The position numbers and the translations under genes are program-made. Positions 1-9,779 of a stretch of 64,000 bases of DNA are shown here, one piece after another. The notes beneath the pieces are model-generated. The model had not been told where the DNA came from. It made no database searches and saw nothing but the letters and a program-made list of their open reading frames with translations. The DNA comes from Deinococcus piscis. GTDB lineage: Bacteria > Deinococcota > Deinococci > Deinococcales > Deinococcaceae. Numbering within the stretch: position 1 is the stretch's first letter; the number at the start of each line of letters is the position of its first letter. The stretch is from the NCBI RefSeq assembly GCF_014653275.1, contig NZ_BNAL01000003.1, forward strand, positions 1-64,000, written 5' to 3'.

Positions 1-50
<50 letters not shown>

Positions 51-292
51 GATTGTTTCAAACATCCGAAGATGAGTTGAACAAATATTGATCCCAAGCA
101 ATCAAGTGCTTGGCTTTAAGTTGGTTTCTGCTTGCGCAGTCACCTTCGTGAGTCTGGAGCCACTCGGGGGAGGGCCGCTCACCACGTCCTGTCAGACGTT
201 CCTGTCATCATCATTGTCAGAGTTGTCATGCATCGCGGCGAGGACTCGCTTTTCGCTTTTTTCGCCTGCGCCCTCTCTCAAGGGCGAGGAAT
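51..292 (-). other. rRNA leader region
   Basis: About 240 bp separate the predicted transcription start from the 16S 5' end. I see no protein gene. It is presumably the transcribed leader holding RNase III processing stems and antitermination elements, but I could not identify individual boxes. It contains T-rich stretches on one strand, around 247-262. Confidence 0.5.
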
Positions 293-321
293 AGATTACA
301 TCCCCACCCCAAAAGTGTCAA
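293..321 (-). promoter_or_regulatory. rRNA promoter
   Basis: On the minus strand a perfect -35 TTGACA (316-321) is followed after 17 bp by TAATCT (293-298), preceded directly by TG. It points at the 16S gene and is the closest match to a consensus sigma-70 type promoter in the window, as expected for rRNA. Confidence 0.8.
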
Positions 322-387
322 CCCCTTTTCCAGCGCTCTCCCACTAAGCCAGCCAAATACCGGCCAGCACGTTATCCTGGCAGGCAG

Positions 388-1779
388 ATGTTGGCTGTAT
401 CCTCTTTGTTCACTCGGATTTCCCGCGTCACCCCAGCGCGAACGGTCCTGCTCTTGCTCGGGGGGGCAGCCTTGCTGGCAGGAGGACTCGGCAGCCAAGC
501 GCAGCAGATCAAAGCTGACTCTATTCAAGACGCTGTGGGGCAGGAACAGACCGTTGCCCTGCGGCGTGAGCCTGCGCCTTCAGAACAGAGTCAAGCTGTC
601 CTGGGTGATCTACCGAAGCAGGTCAGCGTCACGCTCTTGGTGCAGGACCTGGTGACGGGTGAAGTGCGAGAAAGCCTGAATCCACACACACCTATGATTC
701 CGGCGAGCACCACCAAGCTGGTCACCGCTGCCGCCGTACTGGGCGACCTCGGCGGCATGAAAGGCTGGTGGAGCACCGAGCTGACCGTGCCCGCAGCCGA
801 ATGGGGAAAAGCTCAGGTTTCAGCACTGACCCTGCGCGGCTCTGTTGATCCGACGCTCTCTATCACAGGCTCCAGCAATTCCTTGACCGAGCTGGCCACA
901 GAAGCAGCGGCCAGCGGCATCCGTGAAGTGGGACAGGTGCAGCTTGCTGACGGAATTCTGGACCCAGTCAGCTGGCAAGATGCCGTCATTGAGACGCCAA
1001 TGGCTGCCTTTATGCCGCAGGAATGGCTAGAAAGACGCCCGTCCAGCCCAGCAGCCTTTCGCACTGAGCTGCACACCGCCCTGATCCGTGCTCTGGAAGA
1101 TGCAGGTATCCGCGTGACTGACCCGGCGCTGGCCGCCCCTATCGTTCCTAGCGCGGAGTCCCCGGCAGAAGGCGTGGCCAGCACCCAGAGTGCCGGTCCT
1201 GCTGATATGTTGGCGGCCACCTTACGTCCCAGCGACAACTTGCGCGCTGAGGAACTTTTGGCGTCGGTTGCAGCGCGGCCAGATGGCACGGGCACATTGC
1301 AGACTGCTGGACAGCGGGCAGCAAACATTTTGAGGGGCTGGGGGGTAGACACTTCGGGCATAGAGCTACACGACGGCAGCGGCCTGAGCCGCGACAACCG
1401 CCTGACTGCCCGCGCGCTGGTAGACCTGCTGGATGTGATGTACCGGACCGGCGGCACCCGGCAGCCTTACCCTGACCCGCTCGCCGTATTTGAGAAGAAT
1501 GCCAATCCTTATGCCGAAGCGCTGGCACATGCTGGGGTAGGCGGCAGCAAGTATGGCCGGGGCGGCACCCTGAACGGGCGCTTGGTCGGTAGTGACCTGG
1601 ACGTGCGGGCCAAGACCGGCACCCTGCCCGGCGTGAGCTCTCTGGCAGGTTACGTGGTCGGCCAAAGCGGACACCCGCTGGCTTTTGCCGTGCTGATGAA
1701 TGGCCCAGAAACTGCGCCCATCCTGGAGCTGCGGGCCGTGCAGGACGACTGGGTCAGAGCTATTGCCGGGCAATACTGA
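388..1779 (+). CDS. dacB: D-alanyl-D-alanine carboxypeptidase/endopeptidase, PBP4 (peptidase S13) family
   Basis: This secreted penicillin-binding protein trims or cross-bridges peptidoglycan peptides in the periplasm. Residues about 19-40 form a hydrophobic signal segment rich in L, A and G. All three PBP motifs are present: STTK at 107-110, SDN at 282-284 and KTG at 409-411. The wide spacing between the first two is typical of the S13 family, and 463 aa is the usual length. The ATG at 388 follows a purine-rich stretch. It stands alone, divergent from the rRNA operon, and rdgB follows on the same strand. Confidence 0.9.
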   Translation: MLAVSSLFTRISRVTPARTVLLLLGGAALLAGGLGSQAQQIKADSIQDAVGQEQTVALRREPAPSEQSQAVLGDLPKQVSVTLLVQDLVTGEVRESLNPHTPMIPASTTKLVTAAAVLGDLGGMKGWWSTELTVPAAEWGKAQVSALTLRGSVDPTLSITGSSNSLTELATEAAASGIREVGQVQLADGILDPVSWQDAVIETPMAAFMPQEWLERRPSSPAAFRTELHTALIRALEDAGIRVTDPALAAPIVPSAESPAEGVASTQSAGPADMLAATLRPSDNLRAEELLASVAARPDGTGTLQTAGQRAANILRGWGVDTSGIELHDGSGLSRDNRLTARALVDLLDVMYRTGGTRQPYPDPLAVFEKNANPYAEALAHAGVGGSKYGRGGTLNGRLVGSDLDVRAKTGTLPGVSSLAGYVVGQSGHPLAFAVLMNGPETAPILELRAVQDDWVRAIAGQY

Positions 1780-1853
1780 CCTCTCTACCCGCCCCTCCAC
1801 GTGTCCCCCATCCGGACCTGCTCAGCGGCTGACAGAGCGCCTAAACTGGACCC

Positions 1854-2468
1854 ATGACACAGGAATCCTATTTGCCTCACGACGCTACACACGACCTCAA
1901 GCGGGTCGTGGTGGCAACGGGCAACCCCGGCAAAGTGCGTGAAATCGCCGAAGCACTGGCAGGCCTTGGCTGGGAGCTGGAACCCCTCCCCAGTAACGTG
2001 AGCATGCCTGAGGAGACGGGCAGCACTTATGAAGAAAACGCCGCCCTGAAGGCTTGCACCATCGCGGCGCGGCTGGGTTTGCCCGCTTTGGCCGACGACT
2101 CTGGCCTGGAAGTGGACGCGCTCGGCGGACAACCCGGGGTGTATAGCGCCCGCTTCGGCAACTGCGCCAGCGATACCGAGCGCAACACCCATCTGCTAGA
2201 GAAGCTGCGCGGCCAGAAGAACCGCCGAGCTCATTTCCGCAGTGTAGTGATTTTGGCCTACCCCGACGGTGATATGGAGTGCTACGAGGGCAAAGTGAGC
2301 GGCACCCTGCTCGAAGGCCCACGCGGCAGCCAGGGCTTTGGGTACGATCCACTGTTCGTACCCGACGGCGAGGAACGCACCTTTGGTGAAATGAGCGTGG
2401 AAGAAAAGCGCCCCCTCAGCCACCGGGGCCTGGCCTTAAGGGAGCTGCTGGCAGCCCACAGCGAGTAA
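1854..2468 (+). CDS. rdgB: dITP/XTP pyrophosphatase (HAM1/RdgB family)
   Basis: House-cleaning nucleotidase that hydrolyses dITP, XTP and ITP to monophosphates so that deaminated purines are kept out of DNA and RNA. The family opening VVVATGNPGKVREI lies near residue 20, followed by the ADDSGLEVDAL substrate/metal motif around 80 and GFGYDPLF near 160. 204 aa is normal. A TAAACT box ends 6 nt before the ATG, so the mRNA is probably leaderless. Annotation is secure. Confidence 0.95.
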   Translation: MTQESYLPHDATHDLKRVVVATGNPGKVREIAEALAGLGWELEPLPSNVSMPEETGSTYEENAALKACTIAARLGLPALADDSGLEVDALGGQPGVYSARFGNCASDTERNTHLLEKLRGQKNRRAHFRSVVILAYPDGDMECYEGKVSGTLLEGPRGSQGFGYDPLFVPDGEERTFGEMSVEEKRPLSHRGLALRELLAAHSE

Positions 2469-2505
2469 GCCGACGCGTCCAGGCATCAGCATTCCGCCGC
2501 GATGT

Positions 2506-2961
2506 TCAGCTCTCCTGAGGAGCTGCTGCACCGCCTTGAAGCTCTCCTTTGAGCCGCATCAGGATGGCTCCCATCCCGCGCATCCGCATGGGAGTAATTA
2601 GTTCGCTGAGGCCCATATCCATATAGAACTGATCCGGCACATTGAGGATGGTTTCGGGGCTTTCGCCGTCCAGCGCTTCTTTGAGAATACCCGCATACCC
2701 GCGCACCGTCGGCGCTTCGGGCGGAACCTTGAAGTGCATGTGAACAGCGTCGCCTTCGCGCTCAGTAATCAGAAAAAAGGGGCTGGTGCATTCGGGCACC
2801 GGCTTCATAAACTCGGGGTGGTCCAGATAGTGCTGCGGGGGCTCGGGCAATTTCTTGGCATAGTCCAGCAGGGCCTGAAGCCGCATGGCCTTCGGCATGG
2901 CCTTGAACATGGACACGATGCTTTGCAGCTTGGGCGGCATGGCACTCTGGGCGTCGGTCAT
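2506..2961 (-). CDS. sufE: SufE-family cysteine desulfurase sulfur acceptor
   Basis: SufE accepts persulfide sulfur from the cysteine desulfurase SufS and passes it to the SUF Fe-S scaffold. The protein has the family pattern [13 protein letters not shown], then a Cys in a CTSPFFL motif (the persulfide-carrying residue) and a C-terminal PMRMRGM segment. At 151 aa it is typical. The ATG at 2961 is preceded by TAGATT with 6 nt between, a leaderless layout. No other suf gene is nearby; the neighbouring rhodanese gene, divergent at 3045, is also a sulfur-transfer protein, which may be meaningful. Confidence 0.88.
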   Translation of the reverse strand: MTDAQSAMPPKLQSIVSMFKAMPKAMRLQALLDYAKKLPEPPQHYLDHPEFMKPVPECTSPFFLITEREGDAVHMHFKVPPEAPTVRGYAGILKEALDGESPETILNVPDQFYMDMGLSELITPMRMRGMGAILMRLKGELQGGAAAPQES

Positions 2962-3044
2962 GCTGCCAATCTAACGCAAGGGTGAAGACCAAAGAGGGGC
3001 AGCCATCCTCGGTTCTGGGCAGGCTGGCCGCTATGCTGAATGGC

Positions 3045-3908
3045 ATGAGTGACTATGCCAAGGACGTACTGGTCAGCACCGAGTGGGTGGCCGAGCACCT
3101 GAACGACGAGAATGTGCGCCTGATTGAGGTGGATGAAGACATCCTGCTGTACGACATGGGCCACATTCCCGGTGCGGTGAAGCTGGACTGGCAGCGTGAC
3201 CTGTGGCACGACACCGAGCGCGACTTCGTGACCGCCGACAAGGTGAGCGAGCTGCTGGGCCGCCTGGGCATCCGCGAGGACGACACAGTGGTGCTCTACG
3301 GTGACAAAAGCAACTGGTGGGCTGCCTACGCCTACTGGTTCCTGACCTACAGCGGCGTGCAGGGCCTCAAGTTGATGAACGGGGGCCGCCAGAAGTGGGC
3401 TGCCGAGGGCCGCGAACTGACTGAAGAAGTGCCCAGCCCCGTCCCTACCACCTACCCGGCCCTGACCCGTGACGAATCGCTGCGGGCCTACCGTGACGAA
3501 GTCAAAGCTCACCTCGAAGCTGTCCAGAGTGGTCAGGGGGCAATGGTGGACGTACGCAGCCCCGACGAATTCAGCGGCAAGGTGACCCACATGCCCAACT
3601 ACCCGCAGGAAGGCGTGCTGCGCGGCGGTCACATTCCTGGGGCGAGGAACATTCCCTGGGCCAAGGCCACCAATGAAGACGGCACCTTCAAGAGTGCCGA
3701 TGAGCTCCGGGCCCTATATGAGGGCGAGGGCGTGACCGCCGACAAAGACGTGATTGCCTATTGCCGCATTGCTGAGCGCTCCAGCCACAGCTGGTTCGTG
3801 CTGCGCGAGCTGCTGGGTTATCCCAAAGTCCGCAACTATGACGGCAGCTGGACCGAGTGGGGCAATGCCGTCGGTATGCCCATCGAAAAGACGTACCGCG
3901 AAGAGTGA
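3045..3908 (+). CDS. Thiosulfate sulfurtransferase (tandem rhodanese)
   Basis: Transfers sulfane sulfur from thiosulfate to acceptors such as cyanide or thiols. It has two rhodanese domains: an inactive N-terminal one (about 10-130) and a catalytic one (about 155-280) with the active-site loop [11 protein letters not shown], catalytic Cys240. This loop is like that of the mycobacterial CysA/SseA-type enzymes. The ATG at 3045 was chosen because a TATGCT box ends 7 nt upstream; an earlier in-frame codon at 2982 lies beyond this promoter. Divergent from sufE with about 80 bp between them. Confidence 0.92.
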   Translation: MSDYAKDVLVSTEWVAEHLNDENVRLIEVDEDILLYDMGHIPGAVKLDWQRDLWHDTERDFVTADKVSELLGRLGIREDDTVVLYGDKSNWWAAYAYWFLTYSGVQGLKLMNGGRQKWAAEGRELTEEVPSPVPTTYPALTRDESLRAYRDEVKAHLEAVQSGQGAMVDVRSPDEFSGKVTHMPNYPQEGVLRGGHIPGARNIPWAKATNEDGTFKSADELRALYEGEGVTADKDVIAYCRIAERSSHSWFVLRELLGYPKVRNYDGSWTEWGNAVGMPIEKTYREE

Positions 3909-3971
3909 ATCGCAGGCAGTGAATGCTGGGGGATAGCAGATGAGTTCCAGCCATCCTTTATCTTCTGGCGT

Positions 3972-4487
3972 GTGAAAGACGTTTTGGAAACGCCCCGCCT
4001 CCGCCTGCTTCCGCTGTCACGGGAGATGCTGATGCAGACCCTGGGTGGCGGAGATTTCCAGGTACAGGACTTTACGTTCACTCAGGGCTGGGCCGGGGAG
4101 GCGGCCATTATTTTCCCCATCCACCTGCTGAACCTGGGCGAAGAAGACGCCGTGCAGGGTTCCTTCGCGGTGGTCGAGCGGGCCAGCGGTCAGTCCATTG
4201 GGCTGCTGGGCACCAAGCATGCGCCCGAGCTGGGCCGGGTGGAAATCGGCTACGGGCTGACCGAAGCCGGGCGCGGTCAGGGGTACGCCACCGAAGCCGT
4301 CGGGGCTTTGCTGGAACACTTGCGCGGTTGGCCCGACGTGCAGACGGTCCTGGCCGAAACTGTGCCGGACAACCAGCCCAGTATCCGGGTGCTGGAGAAG
4401 AACGGCTTCAGGCTGACAGGTCGCCGCCTAGACAGCTCAGACGGCGAGCTGATGTGTTGGGCATACCCGCTTTCCCAGTTGTCTTAA
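3972..4487 (+). CDS. GNAT N-acetyltransferase, RimJ/RimL-like
   Basis: A single GNAT domain of the ribosomal-protein-acetyltransferase type. It opens with ETPRLRLLPLS, and carries the acetyl-CoA loop GYGLTEAGRGQGYATEAV around residue 95-112 and the C-terminal NQPSIRVLEKNGFRLTGR motif. The substrate cannot be told. The start is a GTG at 3972: TATCTT ends 7 nt before it, so the message is probably leaderless. A promoter-terminator repeat module follows 30 bp after the stop. Confidence 0.85.
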   Translation: MKDVLETPRLRLLPLSREMLMQTLGGGDFQVQDFTFTQGWAGEAAIIFPIHLLNLGEEDAVQGSFAVVERASGQSIGLLGTKHAPELGRVEIGYGLTEAGRGQGYATEAVGALLEHLRGWPDVQTVLAETVPDNQPSIRVLEKNGFRLTGRRLDSSDGELMCWAYPLSQLS

Positions 4488-4518
4488 TCTCAGTTAGGAG
4501 CCACAGCGCCGCATAGCC

Positions 4519-4597
4519 TTGACGAATCGTGCATACCGCGCTAGAGTAATGAACATAACCGCTCGGAACCTTCTAGCAAGGCGAGCGGGTTTTTTTA
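4519..4597 (+). repeat. Promoter-terminator module, copy 1
   Basis: TTGACG (4519-4524), a 17-bp spacer and TAGAGT (4542-4547) form a good promoter. About 10 nt after it comes a hairpin, CCGCTCG (4559-4565) with CGAGCGG (4582-4588) and an inner CCTT/AAGG, then seven T residues. Any transcript from it would be only about 40 nt. Two near-identical modules lie at 15379 and 16108. This copy has a longer hairpin loop than the other two. It lies between two plus-strand genes. Confidence 0.7.
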
Positions 4598-4653
4598 TGG
4601 CTCCTGCTGGCAGTGTTACGGCTGTCTAACCGCGCCAGGCCATACTGGTGGGC

Positions 4654-5181
4654 GTGCGCCGCTCCCTGTCCTCCCTTGTTCCTCTGCTCCTCCTGCTGGC
4701 CGTCCTGGGCGGGCTGACCGCCTTTTTCTGGCCCCACATTCAGCGCAGCCGACAGTACCTGGAACTGGCAAGGATGCCGGCTCCGGTAGAGAACAGTCTG
4801 CCCAATCCCTTGCCCGGTGCCGTGCTGACCGACACCTGGGGCGGGGCCCGCTCCGGGGGACGCAAGCACGAAGGCATAGACATCTTTGCGAACCGAAATA
4901 CGCCGATTCGGTCCACCGGCCCCGGCGTGGTCGTGAACGTGGGCGAGAACCGGCTGGGGGGCCGCACCGTGATGGTGCTGGGCCCCGCAGGGCAGCGGCA
5001 CTACTACGCCCACCTGGAGCGCTACCCGGACCTGCAAGAAGGCGACTGGGTTGAGCAGGGGGACACCGTGGGCTATGTGGGAGACAGCGGCAACGCGGCG
5101 GGTACGCCACCACACCTGCACTACGGTATCTATACGGCGCAGGGAGCCATCAACCCCTATCCGCTACTCAAAAAACCTTAG
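4654..5181 (+). CDS. M23 family metallopeptidase (LytM/peptidoglycan endopeptidase-like)
   Basis: Probable periplasmic or membrane-anchored zinc peptidase acting on cell-wall peptides. An N-terminal hydrophobic segment (about residues 7-26) is followed by an M23 domain with the metal motif HEGIDIFA, the H-x-H motif HYYAHL and the closing PHLHYGI. The start is uncertain: a GTG at 4654 sits 7 nt after CATACT (leaderless layout), while another in-frame GTG lies at 4648. It follows the repeat module, whose terminator would shield it from upstream transcription. Confidence 0.85.
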   Translation: MRRSLSSLVPLLLLLAVLGGLTAFFWPHIQRSRQYLELARMPAPVENSLPNPLPGAVLTDTWGGARSGGRKHEGIDIFANRNTPIRSTGPGVVVNVGENRLGGRTVMVLGPAGQRHYYAHLERYPDLQEGDWVEQGDTVGYVGDSGNAAGTPPHLHYGIYTAQGAINPYPLLKKP

Positions 5182-5220
5182 CCGAAGCGGCCTTGCGCGC
5201 CCCAGCGTTATGCTCTGGGA

Positions 5221-6156
5221 ATGACCACGCCGCAAAGTGAGCGCCTGTCTTCTCTTTCTCTGGGCACAGCCCCCAAGAACATCCTGTCTATTCAGTCGTG
5301 GGTGGCCTACGGGCATGTGGGCAACGCCGCCGCTGCCTTTCCTCTGCAGCGCCTGGGCTTTGAAGTCTGGGCCATTCAGACCGTGCAGTTTTCCAACCAC
5401 ACCGGGTATGGAGCATGGACCGGCAAAGTCTTTCCGCCGGAAGACATCGCAGAGCTGATTGACGGGATTGAGGCGCGCGGCGTGCTGCCGGAATGCAGCG
5501 GCGTGCTCAGCGGCTACATGGGTTCCGCCGGTACGGTGGAAGCGGTGGTCAGTGCCGTGAACCGCGTGCGGGCGGCCAATCCGCAGGCACTCTACTGCTG
5601 CGACCCGGTGATGGGTGACTTTGGGCGCGGGGTGTTTGTGAATCCAGAACTGCCAGAGCAAATTGCTGCCCAGGCCATCCCCGCCGCCGACATCGTGGTG
5701 CCCAACCACTTCGAGCTGGAGCTGCTGACGGGCCGCAAGGTCACCACGCTGGAAGATGCGCTGAGTGCCGCCGCAGAACTGCGCAGCCGACTGCGTGAAG
5801 GCGGGCCACGTACCGTGGTGGTCACCAGCCTAATCCGTGAAGACGCGCCCGAGGACAGCATCGAGACTCTGGCGATGTCGGACAGCGGCACCTGGATTTG
5901 CCGCACACCACTGCTGCCGCTGGACCCGCCCCGCAACGGCACGGGCGATGCCATTGGGGCGCTGTTTTATGGGCAGTACCTGCGCACGGGCAGTGTGGCC
6001 CAGGCCCTCAGCCTGAGCATGAGCGCTCTGTACGCACTGCTGGAACACACCCACCGCACCGGCACCCGTGAAATCGGGCTGATTGCCGTGCAAGACGAGT
6101 TGGTGCAGCCGAGCCGCATCTTCGAAGCGCAGCCAGTGGTGCTGGGCGGGCAATAA
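5221..6156 (+). CDS. pdxY: Pyridoxal kinase
   Basis: Phosphorylates pyridoxal (and possibly pyridoxine) in the salvage route to pyridoxal 5'-phosphate. It starts with [19 protein letters not shown], the characteristic N-terminus, and contains CDPVMGD near residue 125, [11 protein letters not shown] near 160 and the anion-hole motif [11 protein letters not shown] around 240 whose Asp is the catalytic base. 311 aa, slightly longer than the E. coli enzyme. A TATGCT box ends 6 nt before the ATG. Confidence 0.92.
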   Translation: MTTPQSERLSSLSLGTAPKNILSIQSWVAYGHVGNAAAAFPLQRLGFEVWAIQTVQFSNHTGYGAWTGKVFPPEDIAELIDGIEARGVLPECSGVLSGYMGSAGTVEAVVSAVNRVRAANPQALYCCDPVMGDFGRGVFVNPELPEQIAAQAIPAADIVVPNHFELELLTGRKVTTLEDALSAAAELRSRLREGGPRTVVVTSLIREDAPEDSIETLAMSDSGTWICRTPLLPLDPPRNGTGDAIGALFYGQYLRTGSVAQALSLSMSALYALLEHTHRTGTREIGLIAVQDELVQPSRIFEAQPVVLGGQ

Positions 6157-6261
6157 CTGTGCAGGGTCACCCTGCGTAACAACCATTTCCGTAAGAGGTG
6201 ACTGGCGCACAGATAAAGCTGCTTCTTTTCCAGTGGCGGCCAGGGCAGGGCACAGTGAGAT

Positions 6262-7482
6262 ATGAACAAATGGACGCTCACACTGGCCTGCCTGCTTACC
6301 TCGGCCTGCGCTGCCCCGGTCCAACAGTCGGGCCAGCAGACCGGAGCGGCGCAGGAGCAGACCGCAGGCGCTGCGGCTTCCGTGACCCAGACGGCTCCTG
6401 TTTCTCAGCGTGCAGTCAGTGAAACAGGCACCAACCAGCCCAGCGGCTTTGTCCCCACAGCGCCGCAGGGCTTCCAGGTCACGCTCTACGCCGAAAACTT
6501 CCAGAAACCGCGCCTGCTGGCGGTGGCGCCGGGCGGCGACGTGTTCGTGAGCGACCCGGACGCTGGCACGGTCTATGTGCTGCCTGACCGCAATGCTGAT
6601 GGCGTGGCAGACAGCACCCTGACCTTTGCTAGTGGGCTGAATAAGCCACACGGCCTGGCCTTTTACGGTAACCATCTGTACATCGCCAACACGGACGGCG
6701 TGGTGCGCCTGCCTTACCAGCCGGGACAAACGCAGGCGCAGGGCGGGCCGGAGAAGATCATTGACCTGCCCCCAAACGGCGGCCACTGGACCCGCACGAT
6801 CAAGTTCAGCCCAGAGGGCCAGCTGTTTGTGTCTACCGGCAGCACCTGCAACGTGTGCGAGGAGCAGGATGAACGCCGCGCCGCCGTGTGGGTGTATGAC
6901 GCAGACGGCAAAGGTGGCCGCCCCTACGCCACTGGCCTGCGCAATGCCGTGGGCCTGGAGTGGCACAGCGGCGCACTGTGGGCCACCAACAATGGACGCG
7001 ACCAACTTGGCGATGACCTGCCGCCCGAAGGCTTTTACCGCCTGACCGATGGAGGCTTTTATGGGTGGCCCTACTGCTACACGGTCAAGCCAGGGCAGCC
7101 GCAGGTCTGGGACCAGGATTTTGGGGGGAAGGACGCCTCAGTGTGCCAGAGCGCTACGCCCGCCTTTGCGCTGACCACCGCACACTCCGCGCCGCTGGGC
7201 ATGGGCTTTTATACGGGTGCGGCTTTCCCAGCCGAGTACCGGGAGCTGATGTTTGCCGGGCTGCACGGCAGCTGGAACCGCAGCGAGAAAAGCGGCTACA
7301 AAGTCGTGACCGTGAACCCGCAAACCGGCGAGGTGGGGGACTTTCTGACCGGCTTTCTGAGTGGCGGAGCGGTGCAGGGCCGCCCGGTGGATGTGGCCGT
7401 AGCATCAGATGGCGCTCTATTGGTCACCGACGACGGTGCAGGCCGGGTGTGGCGGGTGGCCTGGGCAGACAGCGGTCAGTAG
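6262..7482 (+). CDS. PQQ-dependent sugar/sorbosone dehydrogenase-like lipoprotein
   Basis: A lipoprotein signal ends in the lipobox LTSAC (Cys at about residue 16), followed by a Q/A/T-rich tether and a six-bladed propeller of the glucose/sorbosone dehydrogenase (GSDH) family. Recognisable blades include PRLLAVAPGGDVFVSD, TNNGRDQLGDDLPPE and GGFYGWPYCY. It would act outside the membrane on sugars or aldoses, possibly with PQQ; I cannot see the natural substrate. The 3' end overlaps the convergent phosphatase gene by 7 bp. Confidence 0.85.
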   Translation: MNKWTLTLACLLTSACAAPVQQSGQQTGAAQEQTAGAAASVTQTAPVSQRAVSETGTNQPSGFVPTAPQGFQVTLYAENFQKPRLLAVAPGGDVFVSDPDAGTVYVLPDRNADGVADSTLTFASGLNKPHGLAFYGNHLYIANTDGVVRLPYQPGQTQAQGGPEKIIDLPPNGGHWTRTIKFSPEGQLFVSTGSTCNVCEEQDERRAAVWVYDADGKGGRPYATGLRNAVGLEWHSGALWATNNGRDQLGDDLPPEGFYRLTDGGFYGWPYCYTVKPGQPQVWDQDFGGKDASVCQSATPAFALTTAHSAPLGMGFYTGAAFPAEYRELMFAGLHGSWNRSEKSGYKVVTVNPQTGEVGDFLTGFLSGGAVQGRPVDVAVASDGALLVTDDGAGRVWRVAWADSGQ

Positions 7483-8168
7483 GTCCGCTCTGCTGCGGGC
7501 AAATGGCCTACACGGTTCAGCCAGTGAAGGGCGGCACCCGCAGGCCGCACCTCCAACAAGCTGAGCGAAGCGTTGCAAAGCCGGAAGGTCGGGTCTGTCA
7601 GGGACGGCTGAGGCAGACCTAGCAGCTCGGCCAACAGGAACTGAGCGAAGTCATGATGGGTCACCAGTACTGTGACGCCGTCACCGCCTTCATGAGCGGT
7701 GCTGCGAAGGAGGCCAGTCACCTGTGCTGCGCGGCGAGCGAAGACAGCTGGCTCCCAGGGTTCAGCTCCTCCGTCCCAGCCCTGCCCCTGCAACTCGGCA
7801 GGCCAGAGCAGCCCCGGACACTCGGCCCGCAAAGCCGCGTATTCCCGGCCCCCTACGGGCGCAAAGTGACCTGCTGGGCCTGTGGTCAGACCGCCGCACT
7901 CGTAGGCTAGCGTCATCCCCTGAACGGGCAACCCCAGTGCCGCAGCCACCGGAGCAGCTGTTTGCACGGCACGTAGGGTCAGGCTGGAACAGAGCCGCGT
8001 CACCGGCTCACCAGCGAAGCCCCTAGCAAGCGCGGCGGCCACGCCCTGCGCTTGCCGCTGTCCCAGTGCAGTCAGCGGCGGGTCCGGATGACGCTGGCGG
8101 GCATAGTTGGCCGTTCCCTCCAGAGGGTTGTTGGCCGACTGGCCGTGCCGGAGCAAGAGCAGCTTCAC
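7476..8168 (-). CDS. Histidine phosphatase family protein (phosphoglycerate mutase-like)
   Basis: Has the RHGQS catalytic motif at residues 7-11 with the phosphorylated His, a conserved LCSSLTLRAVQTA block (second Arg) and VTHHDFA, giving the second catalytic His region. At 230 aa it belongs to branch-1 histidine phosphatases; the substrate (sugar phosphate, cofactor or other) cannot be predicted from sequence. It is divergent from the dienoyl-CoA isomerase gene with 37 bp between starts. Confidence 0.85.
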   Translation of the reverse strand: MKLLLLRHGQSANNPLEGTANYARQRHPDPPLTALGQRQAQGVAAALARGFAGEPVTRLCSSLTLRAVQTAAPVAAALGLPVQGMTLAYECGGLTTGPAGHFAPVGGREYAALRAECPGLLWPAELQGQGWDGGAEPWEPAVFARRAAQVTGLLRSTAHEGGDGVTVLVTHHDFAQFLLAELLGLPQPSLTDPTFRLCNASLSLLEVRPAGAALHWLNRVGHLPAAERTY

Positions 8169-8205
8169 GGGTGCAGGATAGGGGCACGAGCTCTAGACTG
8201 GAGCC

Positions 8206-8916
8206 ATGTCCACCGTAGAACTCAGCCGCAGCGGTCAGGCCGCCACCCTGACCCTCACTGCCAAGAAGGGCTCTATGCCCCCTGCTTTCTGGACCGAACT
8301 GCCGCAGGCGCTGGCCGAATTGGGCAGCGCACGCGTGCTGGTGATCCGGGGTCAGGACATCTTCAGCGCCGGGCTGGATGTGCAGGCCACGCTGCCGGCC
8401 ATCCAGCAGAGCGGCGACTTCTGGGGGGCCGTGCAGCCGATGCAGGACGCTCTGAATGCTGTCGCCGCGCTGGATATTCCGGTCATTGCTGCGGTTCACG
8501 GCCACTGCATCGGCGCGGGGCTGGAGCTGATTGCAGCGTGTGATCTGCGGCTGTGCAGCGCAGATGCCCAGTTCAGCCTGCCAGAAGTGCGGCTGGGTCT
8601 GGTGGCCGACCTGGGCGGCTTGCAGCGCCTGCCAGACATCATTGGGCGGGGCCGCACGGCGCATCTGGCCCTCACCGGCGCACCGATTGACGCCCGCACG
8701 GCTGAGCGCTGGGGCCTGGTCACCGGCGTGCTGGAAACTCCCGCCACGCTGTTCGCCAGTGTGGAAGCCCTAGCTGGACAGCTGGCCGAATTGGAGCCGC
8801 ACGCCCTGAAGGGCACCAAGCAGGTGCTGCGGGACGCGCTGCAGCTGGAAGAGGGCTTGCGGCAAGCGGGCGAGTGGAACGCGGCAGCCCTGGCCGCTCA
8901 GGCGAGGCCGCGCTGA
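8206..8916 (+). CDS. Enoyl-CoA hydratase/isomerase family, probable dienoyl-CoA isomerase
   Basis: A crotonase-fold protein. The segment [20 protein letters not shown] and the following [19 protein letters not shown] closely follow delta3,5-delta2,4-dienoyl-CoA isomerase (ECH1-type), including the Glu of PEV and the Asp of VAD that replace hydratase residues. It would shift double bonds during oxidation of polyunsaturated fatty acids. TAGACT ends 6 nt before the ATG. The next gene is a 2,4-dienoyl-CoA-reductase-like SDR, supporting this reading; plain enoyl-CoA hydratase is the alternative. Confidence 0.82.
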   Translation: MSTVELSRSGQAATLTLTAKKGSMPPAFWTELPQALAELGSARVLVIRGQDIFSAGLDVQATLPAIQQSGDFWGAVQPMQDALNAVAALDIPVIAAVHGHCIGAGLELIAACDLRLCSADAQFSLPEVRLGLVADLGGLQRLPDIIGRGRTAHLALTGAPIDARTAERWGLVTGVLETPATLFASVEALAGQLAELEPHALKGTKQVLRDALQLEEGLRQAGEWNAAALAAQARPR

Positions 8917-8938
8917 ATAAGGCTCTACACTCAGGGGT

Positions 8939-9766
8939 ATGACACAGCCAGGTACGCCCGAGTCCACTTTTCGCTCCGACTTGCTGGCCGGCAAGCACGC
9001 CCTGATTACGGGCGGCACGTCCGGCATCGGCCTGGGCGTGGCACAAAGCTTCGCCGCGCACGGTGCCCGCGTCACCCTGCTGGGCCGCAACCCCGAAAAA
9101 GCCGAGGCCGCTGCCCAGACCGTGCGGGACATGGGCGGCGAGGCGCAGGCTGTGACCGCCGACGTGCGTGATATGGCAGCGCTCGAAGCAGCGGTGACGC
9201 AGGCCGTGCAGGAATTCGGCCCGCTGGACATCCTGCTCTGCGGGGCAGCCGGCAACTTCCCGGCCCCGGTAGACAGCATCAGCGCCAACGGCTTTAAGAG
9301 TGTGGTGGACATTGACCTGCTGGGCACCTACAACTCGGTCAAGGCCGCTGCGCCTCACCTGAAGGCCCCCAGCGGCAACGTGCTGAGCATCAGCGCTTAT
9401 GGCGTGCCTGTGCCGATGCAGGCGCATGTGGTGGCGGCCAAAGCGGGCGTGGACGCCCTGACCCAGACCCTGGCCGCCGAGTGGGGCCTGCGGGGCATTC
9501 GCGTGAACGCGATTATTCCCGGCCCGATTGACGGCACCGAGGGCCTGGCCCGGCTGGCCCCCAATGAGCGCACGCGGGCGCAGTTTCAGCGTCTGGTGCC
9601 GCTGGGCCGCTTCGGAGTGCCGCAGGACATCGCCAACGCCGCGCTGTGGCTGGTGAGCGACGCTGCCAGCTACGTGACCGGCGTGATTCTGCCAGTAGAC
9701 GGCGGCCAGAACATGCTGGGCGGTGCCCCGCAGTACCTGATGTATCTGGACATGCAAAAAGGTTGA
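8939..9766 (+). CDS. SDR family oxidoreductase, 2,4-dienoyl-CoA reductase-like
   Basis: A Rossmann-fold short-chain dehydrogenase with [10 protein letters not shown] (residues about 24-33), the GRNPEK segment typical of NADP binding, and DVRD. The usual YxxxK is replaced: the sequence reads [15 protein letters not shown], keeping the Lys but not the Tyr. This matches peroxisomal DECR2-type 2,4-dienoyl-CoA reductases, which also lack the standard Tyr. It follows the putative dienoyl-CoA isomerase by 22 bp but has its own TACACT box 7 nt before the ATG. Confidence 0.85.
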   Translation: MTQPGTPESTFRSDLLAGKHALITGGTSGIGLGVAQSFAAHGARVTLLGRNPEKAEAAAQTVRDMGGEAQAVTADVRDMAALEAAVTQAVQEFGPLDILLCGAAGNFPAPVDSISANGFKSVVDIDLLGTYNSVKAAAPHLKAPSGNVLSISAYGVPVPMQAHVVAAKAGVDALTQTLAAEWGLRGIRVNAIIPGPIDGTEGLARLAPNERTRAQFQRLVPLGRFGVPQDIANAALWLVSDAASYVTGVILPVDGGQNMLGGAPQYLMYLDMQKG

Positions 9767-9779
9767 TGGTCACTGGTTG

